DNA of 64,000 nucleotides, from positions 4,469,001 through 4,533,000 of the forward strand of contig OU612066.1 of NCBI GenBank assembly GCA_914767715.1. Reading direction: 5' to 3'. The notes under the pieces were generated by a model. That model did not search any database and was not told where the DNA came from. It saw only the letters and a program-made list of their open reading frames with translations. This stretch comes from Membranipora membranacea. Its lineage: Eukaryota > Bryozoa > Gymnolaemata > Cheilostomatida > Membraniporidae. A program made the translations under genes and the position numbers. Of the stretch, positions 48,941 through 62,500 are shown in pieces (position 1 is the stretch's first letter; every line of letters begins with the position of its first letter).

Positions 48941-50586
48941 TGTGAGTAGTGTGCTTTAGACGTTCAGGAAGATGTGAGATGATTTCAGGATCACACACCG
49001 TTTTTATAAAGATGATTGATGCTGCATGTTCGCACCTTTTGATAATAAGCTTGAAATAGGTGAAAAGATAGGTGTAAATGAAGAAAGCTTACTGATTCAT
49101 GATTGGTCAGTAAACAGCATGGAGCGTCCTTGTGACTTTCTGGAGTGGAAAGTCTCACCAATATAACGTTTGTTCTAGCCATGGAACTGAGGGAAATATT
49201 TTGCAACATGTACTATTAAAAAAACATTATAATAATTTATTTGGTCACTGATGCTGATGTAAGAAATGGAAAAATCTAGAGATATAGCCTACAACAGAAA
49301 TCTTCCTGGTTTGCAAAACGATAAAACTCTGCAAAATTTATTTAGAAGTTGAAAATACTCTCCCAACGCACATAAAAATAAGATTCTTGTGTCACGTGAC
49401 CCCAGCAAGTGGTTGGTTCAGCTAAAGTAAACTAGTATATATACGCCCTAGTTTTTTTCAATTACTGAAAGTACACCAACCAATAACTTAACCGGCACAC
49501 TGTCTTAAATAATACGTCACCATCAACAGGTTCAAACATAATTTCTCAGGTGGTCATAAATTTTTTGGTGTTCGAGTTATCCTCAATTCCGCAATCTAAT
49601 TTCAAAGCTACCATGTTCTCTTTGATCTCACTATGATACAACTATGCCAAGGCAGATTTCCAAATCATAATAGTATGTCATTAAATTAATCATTACATGC
49701 GAGAACAGATTGATTTCAGCCTCAGCAAATCACAAACATTGGTAAGTGGCATTTTCAGGGTTAGGGAATTCTCTGGTGGTTCCCTGGTGGCGACAATTAT
49801 GACTTTTCTTAACATTATCTATAAACATTACCCAGAAGATCGTGGCAATTTTATCCATGCTAATCTTATATAGTGTCAACTTAAGTAAGTGCCTGACTAT
49901 AACACTCATTGATCTGCGTGTAGCGTTGATTAGGAAATAAAATTTTGAGAGCTGTAGATTTAGATATGAATGAATGAATGGTATATGGTAAGCCGTATAT
50001 TATGAATTTGAGGATCTTTTTCTGCCCAAAACAACTTTATTCAATTCACAAACACACCACATGCAAAGTCAACATGGTTTATTGAGGAAATCACCACAGC
50101 ACAAAAAAAGAGAGTCATGGTCCACACAAACGGCAGTACACATCATATTATCACATCAATCTGATCCATAACTTGGTGAATTAATTCATATAATTTGAGT
50201 GTCAAATATTGATACATTCACTCGGAGTATTATCACAGCATATAAAAGTTTATAGCAAAAGAAAGTTGAAAAAAGACACTAGGCAATAAGAAAACACAAC
50301 AACAACTTTGTATGTACATTATTACATTGTTTGTTGACCACATTGCCCATTTCGCTAGCACAAAACAACTCAACACTAAAAATAAAGTAAAGTGCCTAAG
50401 GAAAACTAAAAAATCTAAAAAAATGTATGTAATATGAAAAACACTACCACCAAACAGCAATATTGAGGCACTTAAAATTATGTACAAAATGAATACAGAT
50501 GCTACTTCTGAATAAAAGCAAATGAGATCCTGTTTGAATAGACACCAAATATTATTTCCTTGAACGAAGATGAGAAAACATTCATG
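48941..50586. other. Gene-free spacer between the GTPase-like gene and CCP110
   Basis: No exon found. Minus-strand AATAAA motifs at 50036-50041 and 50087-50092 are possible CCP110 poly(A) signals. Proximal promoter elements for the GTPase-like gene would lie just above 48940, but none is recognisable. Confidence 0.4.
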
Positions 50587-53500
50587 TTAAACCAACATAG
50601 GCTTCAGTGAGGTATTGCTGGTACGATGATGTCTGTATATGGACGGTTTGGTCGGGACGGGGGATCCCCCACCCCCAGTGATAGCCTTGTCTCTCCTACT
50701 TCTTCTCTTATCTGCATTTGGTGTAGAAGATCGATTTCTGTCAGACTGCAATCAAATTATCAGAACATTATGGTAAACTAATGTCAAAGAATGCAATATT
50801 GAGCTCATTTTAGATGTGTAATCAGCATCAGCACCAACTAATAAAAACCATATAATGATCATGCCACAAGCGAAAGCCAAAGAGCAGTTTTATAATGGTA
50901 GATCACTGAGATTAGATACCATTTCTAAACTCACAGCCTCCCTGTTGAGTTGGAGCCTATGGTCGAGGGGCAACTTCAAAATAAAAAATCAATTTCCCAG
51001 TTATCAAAATTTCAGAGATTTTTTATCTTGGGAACCTACGAGCTTGTACAACTTTTTGAGCTTTTTAAAATGATATACGGTGACCCTGCACTTGTCATGT
51101 CTGCTTTAAGAACTATCATAGAATTCACATAAGCTGATTCATATATCACACTCACCGTTTTCCCCTGCCTCATCTTTAGTCGGGCTTGTACTTTCTCTGA
51201 CTGTTTTATAAGAGCCATTCTCTGATATGAGTGCATCTCAAAAAACACTTCGTAGAGATCATTTCTTGCTGCCTGCAACTAAAATTAACGTTTTGATGTA
51301 ATAGCCAACTTCTTAGGTGATCATGAAGAAGGTTTGAAAATTAAACAGGAAGACTCAACATATTCATTTGTCAAGATTTCAGCCGAGTCACTTGGTACAG
51401 ATAACTTTCCGGATAGGTTGTTTAAAAATACAAATATAAGCTGACGGATTTTGAATGAGAGAAATTTAGTCAACTTATGTAAGGTACTCGGTACATACCT
51501 GTAGCTTCAATCTTAGCTGAAAGTTAGCATCATGAAGTGTGCCGCTAGCTCTGTTAGAAATTAGATTTGGCAGCAAACTTTGACAATCCTAAAAAAATAA
51601 AAATTGATTAATCAGTCATATGTATATCTATGATCAACCAGTTTGCATCCTGTTGACCACATCTCCAGCTGTGCTCCACAATCCAAATTTTGCATTCGAT
51701 TGGGGCACTTTTGGTACAGCCAGTGGCAAAGGATAGCTAGGTTAGATCAGCCAGATCCCCCAGATGGGCTAACGGACATGTTTGTCTTAAGCCGTAGTAC
51801 GGCCAGCTATTTCTTTTTTATTTCTGAAAGAAGCGTGGCTTTATTAAATTACTAAATAGTGATTGGTTTAATTTATTCAAGTTGACCAATAGGAAGGCAA
51901 ACCAGGCCCAAATTGCAATGTTATTGAAAGGAATAGGCCTAGCTATGAATAGGCATGTGTAGCACCAAGCTGTAGCCTTTCTACAAGTTCCCCAATCCTA
52001 TGGAAAATGGGGCGGGTGTAGCCAAACCTTTAGCCAATTTGACCAAACTTTGTGAGTGCAGTATTTCATGATGTTGAACATTGCGGTTGATTATCTAACA
52101 GCATGCACAAGACTACAGATCGCGTAATCAAATGTATAGATTAGATCAACTTCTATTCATGTTTTTATAACACCCAATGGGGCATAATATGTCTCTGTTA
52201 TTTTCCATTACCCAATTATGTCATAGAATATCCTACCTGTATTGTTTTAACGATTGATTTGACACGTGAACATTTGTGTAGCTTCCTCACTAGATGACCC
52301 TTGATAAGAGCGCCTAGTTTCACACAGACTCTCTGAAACAAAGGCAAAATCACCAGGAGTTACAGTTAAATATGAGGGCTAACACTTCTACAAAGCAATG
52401 ACCTGCAAACATATTTGCAGATTGGAGCCACAAATTATACTTGATAATACTTATTGCCAATCAGTTGTCTCCGGTGTTGGAGAATCTCCCCCGCCCCTCT
52501 TTTTCATTGCGGTAAGTACGATTCACTCTTCACTGATACAGCATACAGCACAATGTTATTTAAGATGGAGGCAAGATTTAGATCATAATATGATAATATG
52601 AATATTGGACAATATTAGTAATTAATAACACTTGAATCAGCATGATCTCATTGAGTAGAAGAACCGGTTCCATAGGAAGATAGGAACAAACAACTAACCT
52701 TGCTAAGTTTGAGAGAAGGTTTGCCGATGAGCTCTTTACTTTGAGACTTTGATAGAGAAAGAGGCTGGTTGACCTTATGACTTACAGACAAGACTTTACT
52801 CAACCTGCAAAGTAAATGAAAATATTCGAGTACATACACTACTAGTCTGAGAATAGTATATGTTAGCTTGGTTGTTCATAGCCTGAGAACGGTGAATGTT
52901 GGCTTGATGGTTCAATTGACTCTCAGAAAGATCAGTATTAGGTTAAATTGCAAAGCAGCAGTAAGTATCTGATCACGTATGAAAACAGGTTCGATGTAAT
53001 ATTGTTCCTAAATAATGAGGTTGCTTTTGATAGTCAATTGTTTGCGCGATGGCTGAAGGGATCACTATTTTTTTTCTGGTAGGATAGATGGTTTTTGATC
53101 TTGGATCTTGATCTAGTCACATCACTCTAAATTTTTATTGTGACCGGAGCAAATACAATATCAAACTGTTATATATATCAAAGCAGATCATAGGGATAGT
53201 GATGAGTTTTCACCGTATTATCGACAGCTCACTGGCAGAATTAAAGCATCTCTTACCCTATATCAGAAGCTGTGATATGATTCTCCCTTGTCAAAGTATA
53301 CACACTATCTATAGGTATCTCATCGTCGTGGACTGAGGATGGCTTATTCCTGCTCTGCGGACGTGGAGGTACCGGCGATGAAGTACCTGACATTGTCTCT
53401 CTATTCATATTCTCCTTCCCTATAATTCATAAGAATCAGCTATATACCCTAAATATGACAAACTCCCTGAGTTCTTATTCAGTATTATTTATAACAGCAC

Positions 53501-56500
53501 CTCATTATCTGACGATTTTGAATAGTGCTGACAGTAATTATTTCACATTAGAAATCTGAGCCATGTCCATATGACAATGTCTCGCATGGTATGTGTAACC
53601 AATAGTTATCTTTGCATAGCAGCGACCAAACTAATTCACATTTTCTTGCAATAACATACCATCGAGGCTGACAGCTTGCTGCTTGGTGTTTGACTCATCT
53701 ACCTCTAAACTAGTCTTTCTTCTGGTTTTAGCTGGTTGTGTATGAGGACGCAAGTCATTAACAGGTGTACCACTTCTCTAAAGAATAAACCAGATAAAAA
53801 TGGAGTCAGATGATGCATTTTTCCCTGAATAACAACTGTTTACAAGATAATTTCAGATATTCTTATCCTGAGATAACATCTAAGTTGCGTTGATAGTTGG
53901 TTCAATAATAGATATAGGCTTCACTTGTCACAACAAGGATCGGTGAAAGTTCGAGGATTTAAAGTATCTTCAATTATTAAATTGTTTGGCTTGGTATACT
54001 TGTCACAATATCATTTCTGACTAGAAACAAGACAGTCTCTATAAACTGAAATATATATCAACTTTGTTAAATTCGTGATGTCAATCATGTCCAGAAGCCT
54101 AAATTGAGGCGCGCTATGGGTGGTTTGGGGAGGGGGGGTTATGCTAGAAAACTTGGATACAAAATACTATGCCTACCATAATGCTGATTTGTTGGTAAAT
54201 ATTAGGTGAAATTTGGTTTTGCCTGACCCCACCCATTGGTAACCTCAGGGATGATCAGGTGGTTCATTACATCGGTTTTTAATAAACACTGCACAATTTT
54301 TTTACAGCTTAACACACTACTTTTTGAATTTGAAATCGTCCATAAGGCAACGCTAGATCATCACAAGCTAAGAACAAACCCGTGTCAAGTGTCAACTCGA
54401 GTAATTACTAAGCTATTATTGTCTGATTGCCTCACGATTCTCGCTGGAATCTGGTCAAGTCTTGAATGCTCGTCAAATTATTCCAGCCGTTCTTGTCCCA
54501 GTGATGCTAATGGTTTAGTGCACAGTGATCACTTTTCTAAGTCTGCTTCGAAAGAGTATTTGAAGCATACTATATCAAAATCTCTGCTTAACTACACCAT
54601 GAAAAAGCACATTTTTTTCTGACTTATATCAGTTTACTGGCTGTACTTCAATCACTCAAAGTAACAAAAATGACAAATTTTAACCGATCCCGAATCATTT
54701 AGAACTAAGTTTGTACAAATCCCCACTGTATTTTTATTTGGCAGGGGCATTATCAGTCATGATATGTCCAAGGTTGGAAGCCTAATTGGTCTTCACATCA
54801 AACCACTACACCATGCGACTGATTGCATTTGTCTAATTGCAATTAATTACCCAACCTACCCCACAAAAACAAGGGTGAAAATTGGTAGCAGTAATCTGAG
54901 AGACACTTACTTATAATAATGAAGGACCAATTTAAACTGCTGTAGTGTGTTACTGAATACATCTGTTGTCTGTACACATGTGACATGATAACATATGTGT
55001 TTGTGGGTATCATGAGACGTAGTGTCAGGACTCACCTGAGGTGATGACTCTATAGCTGAAGCAGGTCGGAGTCCTTCCTGGATAGACTTGACTTTGTCAG
55101 CAAACTTAGACTTGAGCAGGGCAAGCTGCTGTCTGGCCCTGCTTAACCTCTCTGACCTATTCTCATCATTCTGCAAACAGTAGTTACTTCAATATTAGTA
55201 TTAGATGAAGTTTAATATGAAGGGTTTGCAGGTGGAGACGTTAGCCATTTCTCTCCGGCTTGAAATATAGTGAAATTTACGGCTAGCTGACATTTCTCTA
55301 CCTTAATTCTAAATATAAACTCCAACCCTAGCTAGTGAAATTCAGGGCTAGCCAACCGTTGATATGAATTCATGGATCAGTAGTAAAATAAATGATATGC
55401 CTGTTTGTTGAGAAATCACATCAGTAAATAACTTTGTGTCAGTAATTGGATATAGCTAAAAATCTAGCAGCTTTTACGTCGATTGACATCCCAGCAACAA
55501 CATTTAATAACACAGGCAAACTGCGTGATAAAAGGTTACCAGGGGTTGGAGTAGCATTACTGAACTTGTGGACCAATCAAAGATGTGAGTAAATTCCAGC
55601 AACCATACATATATTGCCATATGCTCCTTCAAGGTCAGATATGTTCCCCTAATCCATGAACGTATACCATATGTGTAGCTCAACTTTGATATAGCCAATA
55701 GCGAAATAATAGATATAATTAGATATTACCCAAAGGCCAATGCATGCTATAGTTATGAACGTATTTGAGATTTTGAAAATTTTCAATGCTGTTCTGCGCA
55801 TGAACTATTGATAGAGGCAAGAGCGCATCTGTTAAGGGAAGGTAACTCTCATTCCATGCATGACGCCACTTAGCACAGGAAACTAGGTACATAACACTGT
55901 GTGATTGGCTGAGAATGTTTACAATTGCTTTTTGTATTGCACTTTCTGTGCTAAGTGACATAATTATGCAGGGTAAACTTTAAATCTTGCTCACCTTAAG
56001 GGGACTCTCCTCTGTACACAATGTCTGTTTGTCTTCTTCGTCGTATTTCGGTGTAACTGATCTATCAAAGCTAACACTTCTTTTTACTTTCTTGTTCCCT
56101 TCTGCTGTGCCTAAAAATATAATGTCCATATCAACAAAGTATTCATTCAGGGGAAACTTCAATTTATTTAAACTGTAGGCACACCTATATCCATTTTGAG
56201 GTTTATTGTGAAAGATGCAAACACAGGGTAATAGAAAGTTTTCTGAGGTCAAATTTTAGCCTATGTTCCAAGTAGTCCTCGCAATTTCTGCTGGCTATCA
56301 TACACATCCCAAAGAGAAGAAGAACAGGTAAAAATCTAGTATATTTTGCAGTGATTGCAGCTAGATGGGAAAAAACTCTAGGTGTTTATTATGTGAAAAT
56401 TGGGGCTCTAGCTTCAGATGGCACGTTAGTTGTGAGAAGATTCCTATAATAAGACACTACGCTGTGTTACCCCAAACAACCTCAAATCACTTGGTGTTTA

Positions 56501-59500
56501 TTCGTTTTGGGTTAAGGACTGTTTGGAAAATCATGAAATGATCATTTTCGCTACTTTACAAGGTGCAGGGAGATACTCAAATGCAGGGCGCAGAGCATTA
56601 TGAGATGCAAGCATTTAAAAAAGTAAAACCAACTTAATTGGTGAAGAGCCTCAGATCGACCAACAGAATCTATGCTCATGAGAGAAATCTTCCTTACCTG
56701 GTGGGTCTGCTTGTTTATTGGGAGTATGTTTTAGAGATTTACTGCGTGGTATGAAACATTTAGAATGTTCATGCTGTTTCTTCTTTGATTGATCCATTGA
56801 CGGAAGAGATCCATCACCTAGAATTAAAAATAATGTAATCATCGAGAAATGTCATACTTCACTCACTAAACTAAGCTGTGAATAAAATGTTCAGACAGCT
56901 TTAACTAAACTATCCCCGCCCTAGTCTTTCGAAATAAAGCATGCGATTGGGAAGTTAAAGGCCAATGGATAAAATGTACAAGTTTAAAGAAACCAGCAAC
57001 TGCATGCCAGTGACTGAAATCTCTTCAGAGAAAAAGGATGTTCAAAGATTACACTTTTGATTTTGTCCGTTGCCTATTTGCTATTCACTGAATTGAATGA
57101 ATTGTCATAATCTGACTAGGTATTTGAGATAATATCATGCTTGTATAATGTAGCTGATTCAAAACATGACCTCGATGATATAAATGTGACCCTGAACTAT
57201 ATAGTCACATGACAATCGATAATGTTTTATGTAACATTACAACTTACTCTTATCCTGTTCACCTTTGACCCTGGATCGGGATCTTGACCGACTCCAGCCA
57301 GTCTCAGATCTCGGTCTATCTGGAGGGGTTGGGGTCTTGGCTCTACCTGGAGGGGTTGGGGTGATAGCTCTTAGACCTGCAGTGATATCAGAGTTATTCA
57401 TAAGTTTTATTAGATGTCGATGGCGGAGTCCAGAGCCTGATGCTACTGGTGTTGATGACGAGTCTACTGACGATTGTTTGTTTGAGGTTTGTGCAGCCGG
57501 AGAAGGGGTATCCAATTGACATTTTGAAAGCAATGATGTACCAGATTTCGGAGTTGGAATCTTTGATTTTACTTTCCTAGGATTGTCTGCCCTTGATTTT
57601 CTCTCAGATGATTTCGTCCCAATTGCACAGTTATCTTGGATACTTTTAGGTGTTGCTTGAGAGTGGTTGGTTGAAGTCTCATTTAGTGTGGAGTTTATCA
57701 AAGCCTCCGAAGGCTCCTCTAATGTATACGACTGCATGGAAAGTGATCTCTTTCTCTCAGATGCTGAGGTGCCTGAAAACAAAAAACATCAGAAATTTAA
57801 TTATATTTCACTTCAACTGAATTGAGATATGCTGGCTCCTCAATGTGAGATCAGAACCAATTGCACAATCAGGTAGGGAAAAGAGAACAGTAATCTGTGG
57901 GTATTAAAAATTTTATGATCATAACAATGCACAAACCTTCAAAGAGACCCCCCCCCCCCTGATTTTTGCTTGAGGTTCACAAAATTTAATAATATCAAGA
58001 AAGGTTTAAGTGAATACAAACAGTTATCATACCAGTCCGATGACAAAATGTATCCGGCCTAACCTCTTATAAAAAGCAGAACCAACATTTCCAATTCTTC
58101 CGGTTGTTTATATCAAACTAAGGCAAACTAGTCTTAAGAGTGATTACTCAAACTCACAGGAGGTAATTTTTAGTTGTGAAATCCTCACCTTTGGACAATT
58201 TTTTGCTTAAATATTACCTCAGTCAGAATGGCATCATATAACAGCATGGTTACGTTATGTTATGTAATTGATCTGCATGATGCATCATCCAAATTACACA
58301 ACTACCAACAATATTATCACAAAACGTAAGATAAATGTAAGACCTAAGCTGATAATTGGTTGACTACCTATTCCTTCAAGTTGGAGAGTGGATTACTACT
58401 CACATATCTTGCGACGTGCATTTCATGACATATAAAACTGAAATCAAAGAGCCTCACTACACAATGTCTAGTGGGGGGGGGAGGGGGCCTGTCAATTTGG
58501 CCTTGCTTTGGAGGTAAGGCTGCTACATTTACATTAAAGGTCCCCAATCAGGGATCACCATAGAAGACAAATTATCAACACCATGTCGTGCGGGAAGACT
58601 TTTATTTTTTATTTTCATTGCATTTCTAGCTGCAGCCTAAAATACATGGCTCAGATGATGAAGGCTAACAATGATATCATTATTCCCCTCATGATTATTT
58701 GTATCATTCCTACTGGGCTCCTGTTGGCCATGAACTGAACATTGAAATTTTCCGCACGTCATTGTGTCCTTGTCTTCTTTGGTGACCCCTGCTTGGGTAC
58801 TATCAACTTTATCTACATTTATGAGATGGGCAGAGCAAAGCTTTGGCAAAAGGAAAAAGGGTTGCGGATTTGATGTGGCTTCTAGATAGAATATGCAAAC
58901 AATGTGATTACTTTGAACCATATAATATGATTTTGGGTAAAGATTGATTGGCTTAAGCGATGTGTTTTGGGTGCAATTGCTGATAGAAAAAAGGAGAGCA
59001 CTACGTACAACCATGCTTGCATGTCAGGTAAATGAACTCTTGACGGGTCACTTTTTCAAATAGCCCTCACTTTGAGCAGATTCAACTCGGAAAGTCGCAA
59101 AGCAAATTTTAGGGCAAAACATGTGTGAGGAATAATTTGGCAATGAATATTCTGGCATTTGCTGTAGATGTAGCAGTCATCGGATGTAGGCTACATAAAT
59201 GATTAATAAGTCACATGTGAAAATGTGATATGAAGAGTGATTGGATAACTTGCTTGTGTAACAAATATCCATGATTAACATGTGAATATCACACATAAAG
59301 GAAAAAAAGTGGAAAACTTTTGTGATAATCATTCTTCTGAGGGTCGAACTGAGCTCACGACCATTCATAATCAAAACACTACATGTGCTTGTAATATACA
59401 CAGACTGGTTACATACACCATTAGCACCTTGGTAATGACTCTTACCTTGCGCAGATATAAGTGGGCTTGACATGAGGTCGTGATCCGTGGGTAGTGGCAG

Positions 59501-62500
59501 GGTAGGCTTTGACTCATCACATGTCTAGAAATATGTAATACACAATCATCGATGGAAATGTTGTAACCACAAAATTTTGTTTCAGAAATATTATACCTGA
59601 AATATATCCTGAATGTGTATACTGTGTCTGGTTATGATAAAGACACAAAAATCAAAGAAGAATTCCGAAATCTTTTAGCGCAACTGTTTTAAAATATGCA
59701 ACCGAGTTTGATATTTTGGGGCCTACCTGTTTGTGCACAGCATCCTCTGAAGCCCAGCGATCACGTGGTGACTTATCAACAATGATAAGAGCAGGGTTTT
59801 CTGTAAAGTAGTCTTCTTCCTCATCAGAATCTGGCAGGTACTCAGTTAATGACTAAAAAATATATATACAAAATCATATATATATTTTAAATTATATGAT
59901 CAGACAACATTAGGAGCATGCAAGCAAAATTCAGCATTCATAACACATTTTTAAAATGTTTTTCTTTTTGTTATTAAAATAGAAGAAATGGCTGAATACC
60001 AGCCATTACTTCAATTACATATGCATAAGAAAACCAGCTGAGAGTGTGGTTAGGACCCTATTTACATTTTATTTGACTGATAATTACCAGGAAAGCTTAG
60101 AAAAAGGAGTGAAATAAAACTGAGAAAAACAAATAGCTCTCTCATTTATTGATCTCCGATTTGTTATTGTTTAATTCAAGGAGGCTGATTAATTATAGGC
60201 TTATTATAACTCAACAGAGTTGTCTACACTTCTCACACGAAAACAGAAATTAGAATCCGTTGTTATCAGGTAACACAAAGGCAGACATTCTGAAGAAAGA
60301 GTAATTTTCATTACCAGAGGCTTATAAAACCTAACATAACTTCAACTGTGAAGGTTGGGTATCATCCTTTCACTCATAAACTTTCTTTTTATCACTTTTC
60401 TTTATGTATGCAGTCTTGTCTAGCGAACAAGCCCAAATGACTCAGGAGGAAACACTCCTTGTTCGTTGAAGTTAATTAAACCAAGGTCAGGAGGAGTCAA
60501 ACAACTAACTGCTGACTAACTACTGACTATAGATAGATAGTTCATAATACTAATAGGTAAGGTAGACATTAATAAAAGCAAAAACTTGAGCACTAAGTGC
60601 TAAGCTAAGACTCCCCGATAAAAGTATATATATATATATATAGCAAAACTAAAACTATGCACTACACACATACATAAAAATATGAAATTGTACAACAATG
60701 CTGCCTGTTTAAGTGCTCAAATGGTGCAAGATGCTGGTAGAGGCATTTCATTATCAACCAAGTGGTTGATAATGAAATGCCTCTACCAGCATCTTGCACC
60801 GTTTGAGCACTTAAACTACCGTCATACCTGCTGCAAAGAGGTCAGTAGGCAGGGAAATGATGAGATAAAGTAGAGGGGATCAATCAGGTGGGAGGGTTTA
60901 TGCCATGGGCCCTGGGACCTGAAACCATTGAGTTCACTCCTTGCTGCAAGCCTGTATTTTGCGCATGTCAAGTATCAACCACCCAAAACATATAGTTGTA
61001 AAATCTTTTTAACCACTATCTAACACAGCTCAATCATAATGGACCAACTAACCTCCTACAAAATAACGAGTCTGTTATCCATACCCTGAAGTTTTGTGGC
61101 ATTTATTCCTGCGGTATTTCTAGTGATAGGATGTAGACATTTTTTTCATTGGAAAAAAGTGAAGATTTATATGTTTGGAGAAGACTCATATGGCACCACA
61201 AATTATCAGGCTAAAGAATGTAAGATCTGCTGTCATATCTTACGTGATTCGATACAATGCTTCTTTCCTCATCAGGTAAAGGTGAGGTACTCCTCAGAGT
61301 ATCATCAGCTGAATTACACAGATGTACAGCCGATATCTGCACATCTACAGATTTAGCCGTAGTCTTTCTCCGAGATACTTTTGTGTCTCCTTCACGCGGG
61401 AGCTTTGGCAACAGGGACACCAATTTCTGTTTTACACTAAAACATGAAAGCAAATACATAACAGAGAATGGTTTGTTGATGAGCTGTAAAGCATTCTTCT
61501 AGGAGTTCATGGGGATCTCTCTATCTAAGAGTAAGAGAATGCATTATGTCTGAGTGCATGTCACCACAACTAAACAAAAATAAACTGATCTCAATGCTAC
61601 CTTTGAATTTAGTACTATAGAATACAGGCTTATTTTAAGCAAAGAGTGACAGTAACAGTTTCTCCTTGCTTGAAGCCTCCCATGGAATCTTCCTGAGGTT
61701 GCAGTACTTATCTGAGAAAAAGGAATCAAACCCAACACAGCTTTCAGAATACATACCTATCAGGTGCATTCTGGAACCAGTCTTCAAGGCTGATATCGTC
61801 TCGGGCGCTGTGTACATGTCCAGCAACTCGCTCTGTCAACCACTGATGAGTTGGCATATCATGAGATGGGTCAAGGCCCTCTAGCAGTGACTGCAATGCT
61901 GCAAAGCGGGAAAGACAAGGAATATCATGACAATCATTGTTTTATATGCAGAGGAAGCTCCGGATATGCTATGGCATGTGCAGTTTCTGGTATTCACTGG
62001 TTCTACGGAAATAGACTAAACTGTTTGCAGTACTCTAGAAAAGTTCCATAATTTGTTTGCCTTTACCTGAATTTTCCACAAGGCCTTATAAATAAGGGAA
62101 TATATTTCTAGGATAAATAAAAATACTAGAGGCCACTTTCTGTAAGAGGTCGATTCTGATTGATTTTTCTAGCAACTGGAAAGCTACTTGCTTGAAGGAA
62201 GCCATATATTCGACCAATTTTCTGCTCTTGAAAGTCAGATATGAACCTATTTTGCTTGTGACCAAATAGCCTGTCTTGACAAACTTTGTTTGGTTGGGGG
62301 GGAATAAAGTTTGTCAACTCTTGCATGCTTGAAATCGTGAAGACAATTGATCGGGTAGTTAACTCCATAAAAATACTAATCAATTTGTATAAGAAATGCG
62401 GAGTTGTCTGCATATGAAGTGAAAACCATAGTAAAGATATTCCACAGATTTTGAATGGTAGCCATTTTGTCTTAAAATCATTGCCTTTAGGCAGGACAGT

